From assembly GCF_000246895.1 (NCBI RefSeq), contig NZ_BAEV01000036.1, positions 1 to 32,113 on the forward strand: 32,113 nt of DNA, given 5' to 3'. Origin of the DNA: Clostridium arbusti SL206. GTDB lineage: Bacteria > Bacillota > Clostridia > Clostridiales > Clostridiaceae. The position numbers were made by a program, and so were the translations under genes. Below are positions 1 to 9,151 of the stretch, one piece after another. The notes under the pieces are model-generated. The model did no database searches, was not told the origin of the DNA, and saw nothing but the letters and a program-made list of their open reading frames with translations. Within the stretch, counting starts at the first letter, position 1. Each line of letters starts with the position of its first letter.

Positions 1-156
1 ATATGAAAATAAATAACAAGTGAAAGATACGACGTATATTTTGAATCATACAAGGAAACAGGTTCTGATGATAGTGGTGCTATCAGAGGGTTCTGTTAAC
101 GTAGTATGATTCATAATAGACTAGTATACTGACTAGTTATTTATTTGAACATGCCT
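1..156 (+). repeat. Full-length copy of a ~160-bp hairpin repeat (left end cut by window edge)
   Basis: The outer arms are AAATAAATAACAAGT at the left and ACTAGTTATTTATTT at the right, near-inverted copies that would end in AGGCAT/ATGCCT. A second inverted pair lies inside (TATTTTGAATCATAC at 37-51 against GTATGATTCATAATA at 104-118). A third, GATAG/CTATC, sits at the centre. The whole element can fold into one long hairpin. The copy at 29673-29832 (opposite strand) is nearly identical. No ORF lies inside. It ends 19 bp before hisE, so it sits directly upstream of that gene's ribosome site. Confidence 0.9.
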
Positions 157-175
157 AAAGAAAGGGGTAGGGAAT

Positions 176-502
176 ATGGAAAAAATTATTGAAGAACTTT
201 ATGCCACTATTGTAGATAGAAAAAGTAATCCATCAGAAAATTCCTATACTAATTATTTATTTGAAAAGGGATTAGATAAAATACTTAAAAAAGTTGGAGA
301 AGAAAGTACTGAAACAATAATAGCAGCAAAAAATAATGATCCTAAGGAACTTGTAATGGAAACTTGTGATTTAGTCTATCATTTACTTGTACTATTAGCA
401 AATCAGGATATTGATTTAAAGGACATTAAAGCAGAATTAGAAAAAAGAGAAGCTAAGACAGGAAATAAAAAGGCTGAGAGAAAAGAAATAGAAAATTTAT
501 AA
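176..502 (+). CDS. hisE: Phosphoribosyl-ATP pyrophosphatase HisE
   Basis: This is the second enzyme of histidine synthesis; it hydrolyses phosphoribosyl-ATP to phosphoribosyl-AMP and pyrophosphate in the cytosol. The 108-residue length is normal for the stand-alone enzyme. The MazG-like helical fold is indicated by the metal-binding pattern [14 protein letters not shown] near residues 38-51 and by [14 protein letters not shown] near 62-75. An AGGGGTAGGG ribosome site precedes the ATG. HisE usually ends a his operon; any upstream his genes would lie outside the window, separated from hisE by the repeat at 1-156. A half copy of the same repeat follows the stop codon directly, so the gene is bracketed by repeat sequence. 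The assignment is firm; operon membership is inferred. Confidence 0.93.
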   Translation: MEKIIEELYATIVDRKSNPSENSYTNYLFEKGLDKILKKVGEESTETIIAAKNNDPKELVMETCDLVYHLLVLLANQDIDLKDIKAELEKREAKTGNKKAERKEIENL

Positions 503-503
503 T

Positions 504-528
504 AGTGCATATGAAAATAAATAACAAG
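504..528 (+). repeat. Solitary left arm of the hairpin repeat
   Basis: AGTGCATATGAAAATAAATA and the following ACAAG match the left terminal arm of the full repeat, but nothing of the centre or right arm follows. A strong promoter begins 8 bp further on. It is probably a deletion remnant in the same orientation as the copy at 1-156. Confidence 0.7.
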
Positions 529-536
529 AATTATTG

Positions 537-565
537 TTGACAAATTTTAAAAATTAGAATATTAT
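537..565 (+). promoter_or_regulatory. SigA-type promoter of the ubiG-mccB-mccA operon
   Basis: TTGACA at 537-542 and TATTAT at 560-565 are separated by exactly 17 bases, a near-consensus housekeeping promoter. The expected start of transcription is near 572, just ahead of the T-box leader. Confidence 0.85.
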
Positions 566-571
566 ATACTA

Positions 572-872
572 AAGAATTATCAATAAATATTAAATGCTTT
601 GATAAGAATTAGTAGCATAATGTAAACTAAAAGAGAAGAATCCTTTAGGCTGAAATGGATTTTGAGTGTGAGTTATGTGAATGCATCTTTGAGCACTGTT
701 TCTAAATATAAACAGAATTGTATTTATATTAGATTTCAGCGTGTACGCCCGTTAAAGCGTTAAGGTATAATTGTATTGAAAAACTGGAGATATCATATAT
801 TTATTTATATGATAAGTAGAGTGGAATCGCGGAAGTTACTTCTGCCTCTATATGGGGGTAGAAGTTTTTTAT
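572..872 (+). promoter_or_regulatory. Cysteine-specific T-box riboswitch leader
   Basis: The T-box core AGAGTGGAATCGCGG lies at 818-832. It is followed by a terminator hairpin (ACTTCTGCC paired with GGTAGAAGT, then TTTTTT) at 838-872. Stem I is recognised from the AGTA motif near 610 and a specifier-like GAA-TGC-A at 679-685, with TGC at 682-684 encoding cysteine. The base after TGG in the core is A, which would pair with U73, the usual discriminator of tRNA-Cys. Uncharged tRNA-Cys should therefore permit read-through into the cysteine-forming operon downstream. The core differs from the common TGGNACCGCG by one C-to-T change. Stem II/III boundaries were not resolved by eye. Confidence 0.88.
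838..872 (+). terminator. T-box terminator hairpin
   Basis: A GC-containing stem with a short loop is followed by a six-T run. Its 5' arm begins six bases after the T-box core, as required for the mutually exclusive terminator/antiterminator switch. Confidence 0.8.
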
Positions 873-1017
873 ATAAAGATATATGGCACTATATAATTTG
901 TACCCTCCTAATAGTATAAGTGTACTGTATATTTTTTTTATTATGGATTTGTGTCAATTTTTTTTATAGTTATTCATAGTATGTCAATAGGAATAATATA
1001 ATAAGGAGGAGTATATC

Positions 1018-1647
1018 ATGAACTCTACTGAGTATTTTAATGATATTGCACCAAAATGGAATGTAATTAGAAGTGAGTATTTTGAAGAAAGATTGAAATA
1101 TAAAGTTTTATCTAAAGTAAATATAAAGGATAAAATTGTTGCAGACTTAGGCTGTGGAACAGGATTTATTTCTATGGCTCTAGCTGGTGAAGCAGGAATA
1201 GTATTTTCTATAGACAATTCAATTAATATGTTAAAGGAATTAAAAAAGTTAATAACAAGTAAAGATTTAAACAATATTTATCCAATAAAATCTTCACTTG
1301 ATAATATAGTTTTATTTGATGAATCTTTAGATGCTGTATTCATAAATATGGCGTTGCATCATATACATGATGCAGAGAAGGCCATAAATGAAATGAGTAG
1401 GATATTAAAAAAAGGAGGTAGTGTAATCATATCTGATGTTATGGAGCATAACGGTGAATGGGCAAGAGAAGAAATGTTTGATGAATGGCTTGGATTTTCA
1501 AATGCCCAAATAACCAAATGGCTTCAAAAATCAAATTTTAAAAATATTAATATAGAGAATACAGATTTAAGTTGCAAAGGCTATTCAAGTAAAGGTGAAT
1601 ATACTGAAACAGGTATATTTATAGCCTCTGCAATTAAGGCATCTTGA
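1018..1647 (+). CDS. ubiG: UbiG-like class I SAM-dependent methyltransferase of the mccBA operon
   Basis: The 209-residue protein has a class I methyltransferase fold: motif I VADLGCGTGFIS near residues 41-52, then an acidic turn (SIDNS) and INMALHHIHD near 108-117. In Clostridium acetobutylicum the gene in this position is called ubiG. It is thought to consume SAM so that S-adenosylhomocysteine can feed cysteine production; a true ubiquinone role is unlikely in an anaerobe. An AAGGAGGA ribosome site at 1003-1010 precedes the ATG. It is the first gene after the T-box and is followed 80 bp later by mccB. The methyl acceptor cannot be read from the sequence. A CCTCCT stretch at 904-909 could pair with this ribosome site. 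Confidence 0.85.
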   Translation: MNSTEYFNDIAPKWNVIRSEYFEERLKYKVLSKVNIKDKIVADLGCGTGFISMALAGEAGIVFSIDNSINMLKELKKLITSKDLNNIYPIKSSLDNIVLFDESLDAVFINMALHHIHDAEKAINEMSRILKKGGSVIISDVMEHNGEWAREEMFDEWLGFSNAQITKWLQKSNFKNINIENTDLSCKGYSSKGEYTETGIFIASAIKAS

Positions 1648-1727
1648 AAAAACACACTTATGAAATTTTAATTATCATTTATTTTCGAATGCTTAAAGTC
1701 TAAATATAAATACAGGGGGAAGAAATT

Positions 1728-2870
1728 ATGAAAATTGAATCTTTAGTAATTCACGGAGGAATAGATGGGGATGATAAGACAGGTGCAGTAAATGTGCCTG
1801 TTTATCAAACATCCACTTATAAGCAGCCAAGCTTTGGAGAAAATAAAGGATATGAATATTCAAGAACTGGAAATCCAACAAGAGAAGCTCTAGAAAAGCT
1901 TATTGCAGATCTTGAACATGGATATGCAGGTTTTGCATTTGCTTCAGGGATGGCAGCAATTACAGCAGTATTATCATTATTTAAAGCTGGGAATAAAATA
2001 ATAATATCTAATAATGTATATGGGGGTACCTTTAGAGTTTTAGACAAGATTTTTAATAATTTCGATATAGGTTATAAAATTGTTGACACTACAAATTTAG
2101 AGGATATAAAAAATAATATAGATGAAGATGTAAAGGCAATATATATAGAAACACCAACTAATCCACTAATGGATATAACTGATATTGAAGCAGTATCTAA
2201 AATAGCAAAAGAAAAGGGCATTTTTACTATTGTAGATAATACTTTTATGACACCATATCTTCAGAAACCAATTACTTTGGGAACAGATATAGTTATTCAT
2301 AGTGCTACTAAATATTTAGGTGGACATAGTGATGTTGTATCAGGACTTGTAGTAGTAAATAATGAGGAATTAGCTACAAAACTTCATTTTATTCAGAATT
2401 CTACTGGAGGAGTTTTAGCACCTTTTGATTCCTTCTTACTAATAAGAGGAATAAAAACATTAGCTGTAAGAATGGACAGACATAATGAGAATAGTAAAGT
2501 GATTTCTGAGTATCTAAAGAACAGAGATGAAATAGATAAAGTTTATTATCCAGGCTTTGAGGATCATCCAGGTCATGAAATTCAAGTAAAACAGGCAAAA
2601 GGATATGGTGGAGTAATATCTTTTGTACTAAATGATAAGGTTGATTATAAAAAGTTCTTATCCAGCTTAAAATTAATTACCTTTGGTGAAAGTCTTGGTG
2701 GAGTGGAGTCATTAATATGCCATCCTGCTTCAATGACTCATGCGGCAATTCCCTATGAAATAAGACAAAAGGTGGGAATTGTAGATAATTTGATAAGATT
2801 ATCTGTTGGAATAGAGAATGCTAGTGATTTATTAGAAGATTTAACGCAAGCATTAAAAGAAAGCATATAA
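1728..2870 (+). CDS. mccB: Cystathionine gamma-lyase / homocysteine gamma-lyase MccB
   Basis: This PLP enzyme of the Cys/Met-metabolism family is 380 residues, the usual length. The PLP lysine is K195 in HSATKYLGGHSD. Other family marks are YEYSRTGNPTREALE near residues 43-57, FASGMAAI near 71-78 and IYIETPTNP near 138-146. In this operon type it splits cystathionine to cysteine, 2-oxobutyrate and ammonia, completing reverse transsulfuration from methionine. The family also contains cystathionine gamma-synthase and methionine gamma-lyase; the neighbour mccA and the cysteine T-box favour the lyase role. The ribosome site is AGGGGGAAG. It is probably co-transcribed with the genes on either side. 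Confidence 0.88.
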   Translation: MKIESLVIHGGIDGDDKTGAVNVPVYQTSTYKQPSFGENKGYEYSRTGNPTREALEKLIADLEHGYAGFAFASGMAAITAVLSLFKAGNKIIISNNVYGGTFRVLDKIFNNFDIGYKIVDTTNLEDIKNNIDEDVKAIYIETPTNPLMDITDIEAVSKIAKEKGIFTIVDNTFMTPYLQKPITLGTDIVIHSATKYLGGHSDVVSGLVVVNNEELATKLHFIQNSTGGVLAPFDSFLLIRGIKTLAVRMDRHNENSKVISEYLKNRDEIDKVYYPGFEDHPGHEIQVKQAKGYGGVISFVLNDKVDYKKFLSSLKLITFGESLGGVESLICHPASMTHAAIPYEIRQKVGIVDNLIRLSVGIENASDLLEDLTQALKESI

Positions 2871-2933
2871 ATATAAGTATAAGCATAAATTCATAATGGG
2901 TTAATTACTATGTTATAGAGAAGAGGGAGATTT

Positions 2934-3842
2934 TTGAAGTATATAGAGGATGTTAGGGATCTTATAGGAAATACTCCAATTATAAAAATTAATACTATAA
3001 GAATTAAAGAGGGAGTTAATATATTCGCTAAACTTGAAACAAACAATCCAGGCGGCAGTGTTAAAGACAGAATTGGTGTATATATGATAGAAGATGCCGA
3101 GAAAAAAGGACTTTTAAAACCTGGATATACAATTATAGAAGCTACCGCTGGAAACACGGGAATAGGAGTAGCACTTGGAGCTATTAACAAGGGGTATAAT
3201 GTTATCTTTGTAGTACCTAAAAAGTTTTCAGTAGAAAAGCAGGCACTTATGAGAGCTCTAGGTGCGAAGATTATAAACACTCCAAGGGAAGATGGAATGC
3301 TTGGGGCAGTAGCAAAAGCAGAGGAATTATTAAAAGATACTAAAAATTCCATAAGTCTAAGACAATTTGAAAATGCTACTAATCCACTTGCTCATTATGA
3401 AACCACCGGTCCAGAGATATATAGAGACCTTGATGGAAAAATAGATTATCTTGTGGCAGGAGCAGGTAGTGGTGGAACTTATACTGGGGTTGTAAAATAT
3501 TTAAAAGAAAAGAATCCTAGAATTAAGGGTATATTGGCGGATCCAGAAGGTTCAACTATGGGGGGAGGACTAGAAGGTTGTTATGATATTGAAGGAATAG
3601 GTAATAACTTTATACCGCATACTATGGATATGGAGCTAGTAGATGAAACCATAAAAGTAGATGATAAAGAATCTTTTGATATGGTAAAGGAATTGGCTTC
3701 TAAAGAGGGGCTTATAGTTGGAAGTTCATCTGGAGCAGCTATGGTAGTTGCTCTGAAGCTTTCAAGACAAATAGATAGCGGAAATATTGTAACAATTTTC
3801 CCGGATAGAGGAGATAGATATTTTAGTAAGAATATTTATTAA
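2934..3842 (+). CDS. mccA: O-acetylserine-dependent cystathionine beta-synthase MccA (cysteine synthase family)
   Basis: This is a fold-type II PLP enzyme of 302 residues, the CysK/MccA length. The PLP lysine is K44 in NPGGSVKDR; the phosphate and substrate loops are ATAGNTGIG near residues 68-76 and GAGSGGTYTG near 179-188. In the mccAB pathway it joins homocysteine to an activated serine to give cystathionine for MccB. The start is TTG at 2934, supported by AGAGGGAGA at 2922-2930. It lies 63 bp after mccB and ends before a strong hairpin terminator, so it is the last gene of the operon. A plain cysteine synthase role is possible, but the context argues for MccA. Confidence 0.85.
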   Translation: MKYIEDVRDLIGNTPIIKINTIRIKEGVNIFAKLETNNPGGSVKDRIGVYMIEDAEKKGLLKPGYTIIEATAGNTGIGVALGAINKGYNVIFVVPKKFSVEKQALMRALGAKIINTPREDGMLGAVAKAEELLKDTKNSISLRQFENATNPLAHYETTGPEIYRDLDGKIDYLVAGAGSGGTYTGVVKYLKEKNPRIKGILADPEGSTMGGGLEGCYDIEGIGNNFIPHTMDMELVDETIKVDDKESFDMVKELASKEGLIVGSSSGAAMVVALKLSRQIDSGNIVTIFPDRGDRYFSKNIY

Positions 3843-3861
3843 TCTTAAAAATTCATTATAT

Positions 3862-3901
3862 AAAAATAACTGTTTTAATTTATTTTAAAACAGTTATTTT
3901 T
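3862..3901. terminator. Bidirectional terminator after mccA
   Basis: A perfect 17-bp stem (AAAAATAACTGTTTTAA against its complement at 3885-3901) surrounds a 6-base loop, with T-rich flanks on both strands. It closes the mcc operon. Confidence 0.85.
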
Positions 3902-4186
3902 GTGTTCGAATATATATATGTATAATATTATATTAATATCTGGAATATTATTTACAGGATGATTAGTTACTTCTTTGAAGGTAGCTTGTATTGATTTGAA
4001 AATAATAGTTCTATAAAATAGTTTTTATCTCATGATTAGTTGCTATAATATTAAATATTCTAAAAATGGTGATAATGGTAGTTCGTTCATGGATAATACA
4101 TCTAAGCTTATTTGGAATATAAACTCCAGCTAAGCAAGATTCATTAATAATTATAATTTTTTAATCAATTAAATTGGAGGAAATGT
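3902..4186. other. Intergenic region, mccA terminator to surE
   Basis: This AT-rich stretch has no convincing ORF. In the C. acetobutylicum homologue of this operon, as I recall it, an S-box-controlled antisense transcript starts downstream of mccA. I looked on the minus strand here for the conserved S-box motifs and did not find them. The surE ribosome site TTGGAGG lies at the right end. Confidence 0.6.
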
Positions 4187-4942
4187 ATGAGATTATTACT
4201 AGTAAATGATGACGGGATAAATGCAAAAGGTCTCCATGCTTTGGCAAAAGAACTTGAAAGATATTATGAAATAACTATTGTTGCACCAGATAGTGAAAAA
4301 AGTGCTTGTGGACATTCTATAACTATTTCAGGACCTTTAATAGTAAAAAAAGTAAATTTACCTGAAATAAATTCTAATGCTTATAGTGTTACAGGAACAC
4401 CTGCTGATTGTGTTAGAATTGGCATGGCTAAATTAGTAGATAAAGATATTGATATGGTAGTGTCTGGAATAAATATAGGTGCTAATTTAGGAAATGACAT
4501 ACTTTATTCAGGAACAGTTTCAGCTGCAATTGAGGCCGCCATTAATAATGTACCCTCAGTGGCAGTATCGGTGCATGCTGATAAAAGTTTTGAAAAATTT
4601 TCTACTGCTGCAAAGTATGCTAGAAAGGTTTTAAATTTAGCAAAAAAAAATAATTCATATAATGATATTGTTTTAAATGTAAATGTACCTGGATTACTAC
4701 AAAAAGATATAAAAGGTATTAAAATATGTAGAATTGGCGGTAGAGTATATAATCATGATTATGAAAAAATTAAAAATTCAACTGAAGATGCCAGCTTTGT
4801 TCTCAATGGAAAGGTCAATGAACTCCATGAAAGTGATACAGATGTACATTTTTTGAGAGCAGGATATGTTACTTTAACACCATTACATTATGATTTAACA
4901 AATTTTAAAATTTTGAAAGATGTAGAAAAGTGGGTAGAATAA
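4187..4942 (+). CDS. surE: 5'-nucleotidase SurE
   Basis: This is a metal-dependent nucleoside monophosphate phosphatase of the survival-protein E family, acting in the cytosol on 5'- and 3'-nucleotides and in some bacteria on polyphosphate. The 251-residue length is typical. The signature LLVNDDGINAKGLHALA starts at residue 3, with the metal-binding DD at residues 8-9. SGTVSAAIEAA and the nucleotide-binding GTPADCVRIG follow. A GGAGG site at 4175-4179 precedes the ATG. It stands alone, with its own upstream region after the mcc terminator, and nothing suggests a link to the sulfur operon. Confidence 0.95.
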   Translation: MRLLLVNDDGINAKGLHALAKELERYYEITIVAPDSEKSACGHSITISGPLIVKKVNLPEINSNAYSVTGTPADCVRIGMAKLVDKDIDMVVSGINIGANLGNDILYSGTVSAAIEAAINNVPSVAVSVHADKSFEKFSTAAKYARKVLNLAKKNNSYNDIVLNVNVPGLLQKDIKGIKICRIGGRVYNHDYEKIKNSTEDASFVLNGKVNELHESDTDVHFLRAGYVTLTPLHYDLTNFKILKDVEKWVE

Positions 4943-5000
4943 ATTAAATTTATCTCCTACACATAGAATATTTTATTGATAAATACAAAATAATATACTT

Positions 5001-5420
5001 ATGGTAAAAAGATTTGTAATATACGGATTCTTAGGACTAAGTGCTGAAATATTTTGGACGGGACTTGGATCACTACTTAAAGGGGATATCAAGCTTACAG
5101 GATATACTTATATATGGATGTTTCTTATATATGGGTTGGCTGTTTTTCTTGAACCTATGCATGATAAGATTAGAAGCTGGCCACTTATGTTAAGGGGAGG
5201 CGTTTACATGGTAATTTTATTTTCTATCGAATATTCAAGTGGTTGGCTTTTAAGGAGTATCATAGGGACTTGTCCATGGAATTACGGTAATGGTCCACTA
5301 TCTATCAATGGATTGATCAGGCTAGATTTTGCTCCTGTATGGTTTTGTTGCGGGCTTGGCTTTGAAAGAGTTCATGATGCTATTGATAGACTATTCTTTT
5401 TGCTTGGAGCTCATAGCTAA
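5001..5420 (+). CDS. Small integral membrane protein, putative ABC-transporter type IV (CmpB-like) family
   Basis: The 139-residue hydrophobic protein has about four membrane segments (near residues 3-20, 35-52, 66-86 and 110-125). The pattern IIGTCPWNYG, followed by GLIRLDFAPVWFCCGLGFE, is the kind of conserved loop seen in the putative ABC_trans_CmpB domain family, whose function is not established. There is no clear ribosome site before the ATG at 5001, so the start is uncertain; it could be weakly translated after surE, 58 bp upstream. A hairpin terminator follows at 5505. Family membership is from memory of the motif; no substrate can be assigned. Confidence 0.6.
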   Translation: MVKRFVIYGFLGLSAEIFWTGLGSLLKGDIKLTGYTYIWMFLIYGLAVFLEPMHDKIRSWPLMLRGGVYMVILFSIEYSSGWLLRSIIGTCPWNYGNGPLSINGLIRLDFAPVWFCCGLGFERVHDAIDRLFFLLGAHS

Positions 5421-5504
5421 GTAACATTCATATACTAATGAAAATAATCTGTTTTGGAAGCACTTTTCATTTTGAAATTTTCACAATAAGTTTATAAAAA
5501 CATA

Positions 5505-5549
5505 AAAAATCCTATTTAGTTATAAAATAATTAATCTAATAGGATTTTT
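5505..5549. terminator. Hairpin terminator after the CmpB-like gene
   Basis: AAAAATCCTAT at 5505-5515 pairs with ATAGGATTTTT at 5539-5549 around an AT-rich loop, with a T run at the 3' side. Confidence 0.7.
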
Positions 5550-5678
5550 ATATTTAACATATATTCATAAAAGGTAGATAATTATAAAACTAAATATCTT
5601 ATTTTTGATTATACTTTTATTTGTAGAGAGTGAAAACAATTATCTTAGGTTATAATATGTATAAAAGAAGGTGATTTT

Positions 5679-7718
5679 ATGAACTCAAATAGTATATCTA
5701 ATAGATTAATTAATGAGAAAAGTCCTTATCTGCTTCAACATGCTTATAATCCTGTTAATTGGTATCCATGGAGTGAGGAAGCTTTTAATAAAGCCAATAG
5801 GGAAAATAAACCTATATTTTTAAGTGTTGGATATAGCACCTGCCATTGGTGCCATGTTATGGAAAAAGAATCCTTTGAAGATAATGAAGTAGCAGAACTA
5901 TTAAATAAATATTTTATAGCAATCAAAGTTGATAGAGAAGAGAGACCGGATATAGATAATATATATATGTCAGTATGCCAGGCTATGACGGGAAGTGGCG
6001 GATGGCCTATGACCATTATTATGACTTCAGATAAAAAGCCATTTTTTGCAGGAACTTATTTACCTAAAAAGACACAGTATGGGCATATGGGACTCATGGA
6101 ATTATTAAATAAAATAAATAAGCTTTGGATAGAGGATAAAAATAAATTAGTAGAATCCAGTAATAACATTGTTGATTTTCTGCAAGATCAAATTGTTCAT
6201 AAAAAAGGTGAAATTAGTGAAAAGATAGTAAATGATGCTTATGAGTCACTAAGAGATTCTTATAATCCGGTTTTTGGTGGATTCAGTAGCTCACCTAAAT
6301 TTCCAACGCCACACAATTTGAATTTTCTTTTGAGATATTATAGGGCAAAGGGTGATAAATATGCCTTACAAATGGTAGAGAATACTTTGAATTCTATGTA
6401 TTCTGGAGGGATTTTTGACCATATAGGCTTTGGATTTTCTAGATATTCTGTGGATTCAAAATGGCTAGTACCACATTTTGAAAAGATGCTATATGATAAT
6501 GCACTTTTAGCTATTATATATACGGAAACCTATCAAATAACTCATAAAGATAGATATAGAGAAATAGCTATGAAAATATTAAACTATATTTTGAGAGACA
6601 TGACTTCAAAACAAGGTGGATTTTATTCTGCAGAAGATGCTGATTCAGAAGGGGTAGAAGGAAAGTTTTATGTATGGGATAAAAAAGAAATAAAAAGTGT
6701 TTTAGGAGAAGATGCTGATTTTTTTAATGAACATTATAATATTAAATCAAAGGGTAATTTTGAAGGAAAGAATATACCTAATTTAATAGGAGAAGACTTA
6801 GAAGAATTAGAAGATGAAAGCATTAAAAGCAAACTTGATGGTTTAAAAGAAAAACTATTTAGCTATAGAGAAAAAAGAATACACCCACACAAAGATGATA
6901 AAATACTTACATCATGGAATGGACTTATGATTGCAGCCATGGCCTATGCTGGAAGAGTGTTTGGTATAGAAAGATATAAAGAGGCAGCAAGTAAGTCTAT
7001 AAGCTTTATTTCTCACAATCTGGTAAATCACAAGGGAAGGTTATTGTGTAGATACAGAGATGGGGAAGCGGCAAATCTAGGATATCTAGATGACTATGCT
7101 TTCCTTGTCTTTGGACTAATTGAAATGTATGAAGCAACTTTTGAATCATTCTATTTAAGAAAAGCTATAGAACTAAATGATGAAATGGTAAAATATTTTT
7201 GGGATGAACAAAATGGTGGATTATTCTTTTATGGTAAAGATAGTGAAGAGCTTATTTTAAAGACAAAGGAAATATATGATGGAGCTATTCCTTCTGGAAA
7301 TAGTGTGGCAGCCATGAATATCATAAGATTATCAAGGATAACTGGAGATAAGAAATTAGAACAAAAGGCTGGTGAAATTTTCAATACATTTGCAGAAAAG
7401 ATAAATGAAGTGCCACTAGCATATGTAAACACAATTTCTGCTTTTTTAACCAGTAAAATTTCGGAAACACATGTGGTTATTGCAGGAGACAAAGATCATA
7501 CTAACACAAAAGCTATGATAAATGAGATAAATAAGAAATTTTTACCTTTTTCTGAAATTATATTTAATGATGAAAGTAAGGAAATCTATAAGCTTATACC
7601 TTTTATAAAGAATAATGTTATGGTTAAGAATAAGACCACGGCTTATGTTTGCAAAAATAACTCATGTTTAGCTCCAACCAATGATTTGCAAGAGTTTAGT
7701 AATTTAATAAGTAAGTAA
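5679..7718 (+). CDS. YyaL-type thioredoxin-domain protein (DUF255, six-hairpin glycosidase-like)
   Basis: The 679-residue protein starts with a thioredoxin-like DUF255 domain: [20 protein letters not shown] near residues 12-31, and a C-x2-C active-site pair in [10 protein letters not shown] near residues 51-60. The long remainder resembles an (alpha/alpha)6 barrel, with [15 protein letters not shown] near 408-422 and [12 protein letters not shown] near 468-479. This architecture is shared with Bacillus YyaL and animal SPATA20. Its reaction is not established; a redox or sugar-processing role is only inferred. No signal peptide is present, so it is cytosolic. AGAAGGTGA precedes the ATG, and a perfect 18-bp hairpin terminator follows. 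It appears to be a single-gene transcript. Confidence 0.9.
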   Translation: MNSNSISNRLINEKSPYLLQHAYNPVNWYPWSEEAFNKANRENKPIFLSVGYSTCHWCHVMEKESFEDNEVAELLNKYFIAIKVDREERPDIDNIYMSVCQAMTGSGGWPMTIIMTSDKKPFFAGTYLPKKTQYGHMGLMELLNKINKLWIEDKNKLVESSNNIVDFLQDQIVHKKGEISEKIVNDAYESLRDSYNPVFGGFSSSPKFPTPHNLNFLLRYYRAKGDKYALQMVENTLNSMYSGGIFDHIGFGFSRYSVDSKWLVPHFEKMLYDNALLAIIYTETYQITHKDRYREIAMKILNYILRDMTSKQGGFYSAEDADSEGVEGKFYVWDKKEIKSVLGEDADFFNEHYNIKSKGNFEGKNIPNLIGEDLEELEDESIKSKLDGLKEKLFSYREKRIHPHKDDKILTSWNGLMIAAMAYAGRVFGIERYKEAASKSISFISHNLVNHKGRLLCRYRDGEAANLGYLDDYAFLVFGLIEMYEATFESFYLRKAIELNDEMVKYFWDEQNGGLFFYGKDSEELILKTKEIYDGAIPSGNSVAAMNIIRLSRITGDKKLEQKAGEIFNTFAEKINEVPLAYVNTISAFLTSKISETHVVIAGDKDHTNTKAMINEINKKFLPFSEIIFNDESKEIYKLIPFIKNNVMVKNKTTAYVCKNNSCLAPTNDLQEFSNLISK

Positions 7719-7750
7719 AATATATATTAAGAAAATAAGTAAAGATTTTT

Positions 7751-7795
7751 AAATAGGAAATGAGTAGCAGCTTAAAAGCTACTCATTTCCTATTT
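7751..7795. terminator. Bidirectional terminator between convergent genes
   Basis: A perfect 18-bp stem (AAATAGGAAATGAGTAGC at 7751-7768, its complement at 7778-7795) surrounds a 9-base loop. It separates the yyaL-type gene from the convergent MFS gene. Confidence 0.9.
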
Positions 7796-7799
7796 AACT

Positions 7800-9014
7800 C
7801 TATATACTTTCTTTAGATTCTAATCTCATACTAATGAAAGTAATCAAAACAGCTCCTAGCACCATCAAGGCACCAACCCAAGGAGTTGCAAGCAATCCTA
7901 AAGAATTTACTACAATACCGCCTATAAAAGCACCTAAAGCTATGCCTAAGTTAAAGGCCGCTATATTAATAGCAGAAGCTACATCTACTGCAGATGGTAC
8001 ATATCTTTTAGCAAGCTGAACAACAAAAGCTTGAAGACCAGGTACATTCATGAATGCAAATAATCCCATTATCATAACTGTTATTGTGCCTGCAATTTTA
8101 AAAGGAGCAGTAAAAGTTAGTATGAAAAGTACAATAGATTGTATAATAAACATCCAGAATAAAGCCTTTAAGGGGTTTTTATTAGCAGCTTTTCCTCCAA
8201 TAGTATTACCAATAGCAATAGCAACACCATATATTAGTAAAAGTAAACTAACTGAACTAGGGACATATCCTGTAACTTTTTCTAATATAGGACTTAAAAA
8301 AGTAAATGTAACAAATGTACCACCATATCCTAATGCTGTTATGAGAAAAGCTAGAAGTAAACGTCCGTTTGTTACTAGTTTTACTTGAGCTTTAAAAGAG
8401 ACAGGTAAAGCTTCTTTTAGATTTTTAGGAACTAGAATTGAAGTTGAAATCAATGCTATAAGACCTAAGATAGCTACACACCAAAAAGTAGCTCTCCATC
8501 CAAATTGTTGTCCGATATAAGTTCCTAAAGGCACACCTGTTATTGTGGCTATAGTTAAACCTGTAAACACTAGTGCAATGGCACTGGCTTTTTTATTTTC
8601 AGGTACTAAATCAGAGGCAATTGTAGAAGCTATGGAAAAAAATACTCCATGAGAGAAAGCCGTAACTATACGTGCTATAAGTAGTAAACTAAAACTCCCG
8701 GATAAAGCAGCGATAGTATTACCAGTAACAAATATAATCATTAAAGAAATTAGTAATGACTTACGAGACACTTTACTAGTTAATGTTGTTAATATAGGAG
8801 CACCAAAAGCTACTCCAAGAGCATAACCCGATACTAAGAGTCCAGCTAAAGTAATAGATACATTTAAATCTCCAGATACAGAAGGTAGTAGACCAACAAT
8901 AACAAATTCAGTAGTCCCTATACAAAATGAACTTATGGTTAATGCTATTAGTGCAAGAGTGCTATTTCTTTTATTTGAATTTACATTTATATTAGAATTA
9001 AAATTTGTTTCCAT
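7800..9014 (-). CDS. MFS drug/sugar exporter, DHA1 (AraJ/YdhP-like) family
   Basis: The 404-residue protein has 12 predicted membrane segments. The N-terminal GTTEFVIVGLLPSVSGDL is typical of the DHA1 12-TM group that includes arabinose-efflux-like and chloramphenicol exporters. The A-like loop TSKVSRKSLL, between TM2 and TM3, is present. A GGAGGA site lies 6 bases before the ATG. The gene is downstream of, and on the same strand as, the HxlR regulator, but a terminator separates them; an HxlR-like dyad lies at 9152-9167. HxlR regulators often control exporters and reductases for electrophiles or quinones, so export of a toxic small molecule is likely. The substrate is unknown. Confidence 0.85.
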   Translation of the reverse strand: METNFNSNINVNSNKRNSTLALIALTISSFCIGTTEFVIVGLLPSVSGDLNVSITLAGLLVSGYALGVAFGAPILTTLTSKVSRKSLLISLMIIFVTGNTIAALSGSFSLLLIARIVTAFSHGVFFSIASTIASDLVPENKKASAIALVFTGLTIATITGVPLGTYIGQQFGWRATFWCVAILGLIALISTSILVPKNLKEALPVSFKAQVKLVTNGRLLLAFLITALGYGGTFVTFTFLSPILEKVTGYVPSSVSLLLLIYGVAIAIGNTIGGKAANKNPLKALFWMFIIQSIVLFILTFTAPFKIAGTITVMIMGLFAFMNVPGLQAFVVQLAKRYVPSAVDVASAINIAAFNLGIALGAFIGGIVVNSLGLLATPWVGALMVLGAVLITFISMRLESKESI

Positions 9015-9151
9015 GATATCTCCTCCATAATGATTTCTATATTTTGCAATTGACTAGATACATTTTAAAGGGCCCATATAAAAGTTAGTCAACAAGCTAA
9101 ATTGTAGTTTATGTATATTATTGTGACATATAGTTTAAAAAAAATAAAGAA

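Noticed and set aside
2891-3352. 153-codon minus-strand ORF opposite mccA
   Set aside because: It is hydrophobic only because it mirrors the mccA codons; no start signal or homology is recognisable.
3843-4186. S-box on the minus strand after mccA
   Set aside because: None of the conserved SAM-riboswitch core segments could be found on either strand.
7834-8388. Plus-strand ORFs opposite the MFS gene
   Set aside because: They are antisense shadows of a well-conserved transporter, with no ribosome sites or family motifs.
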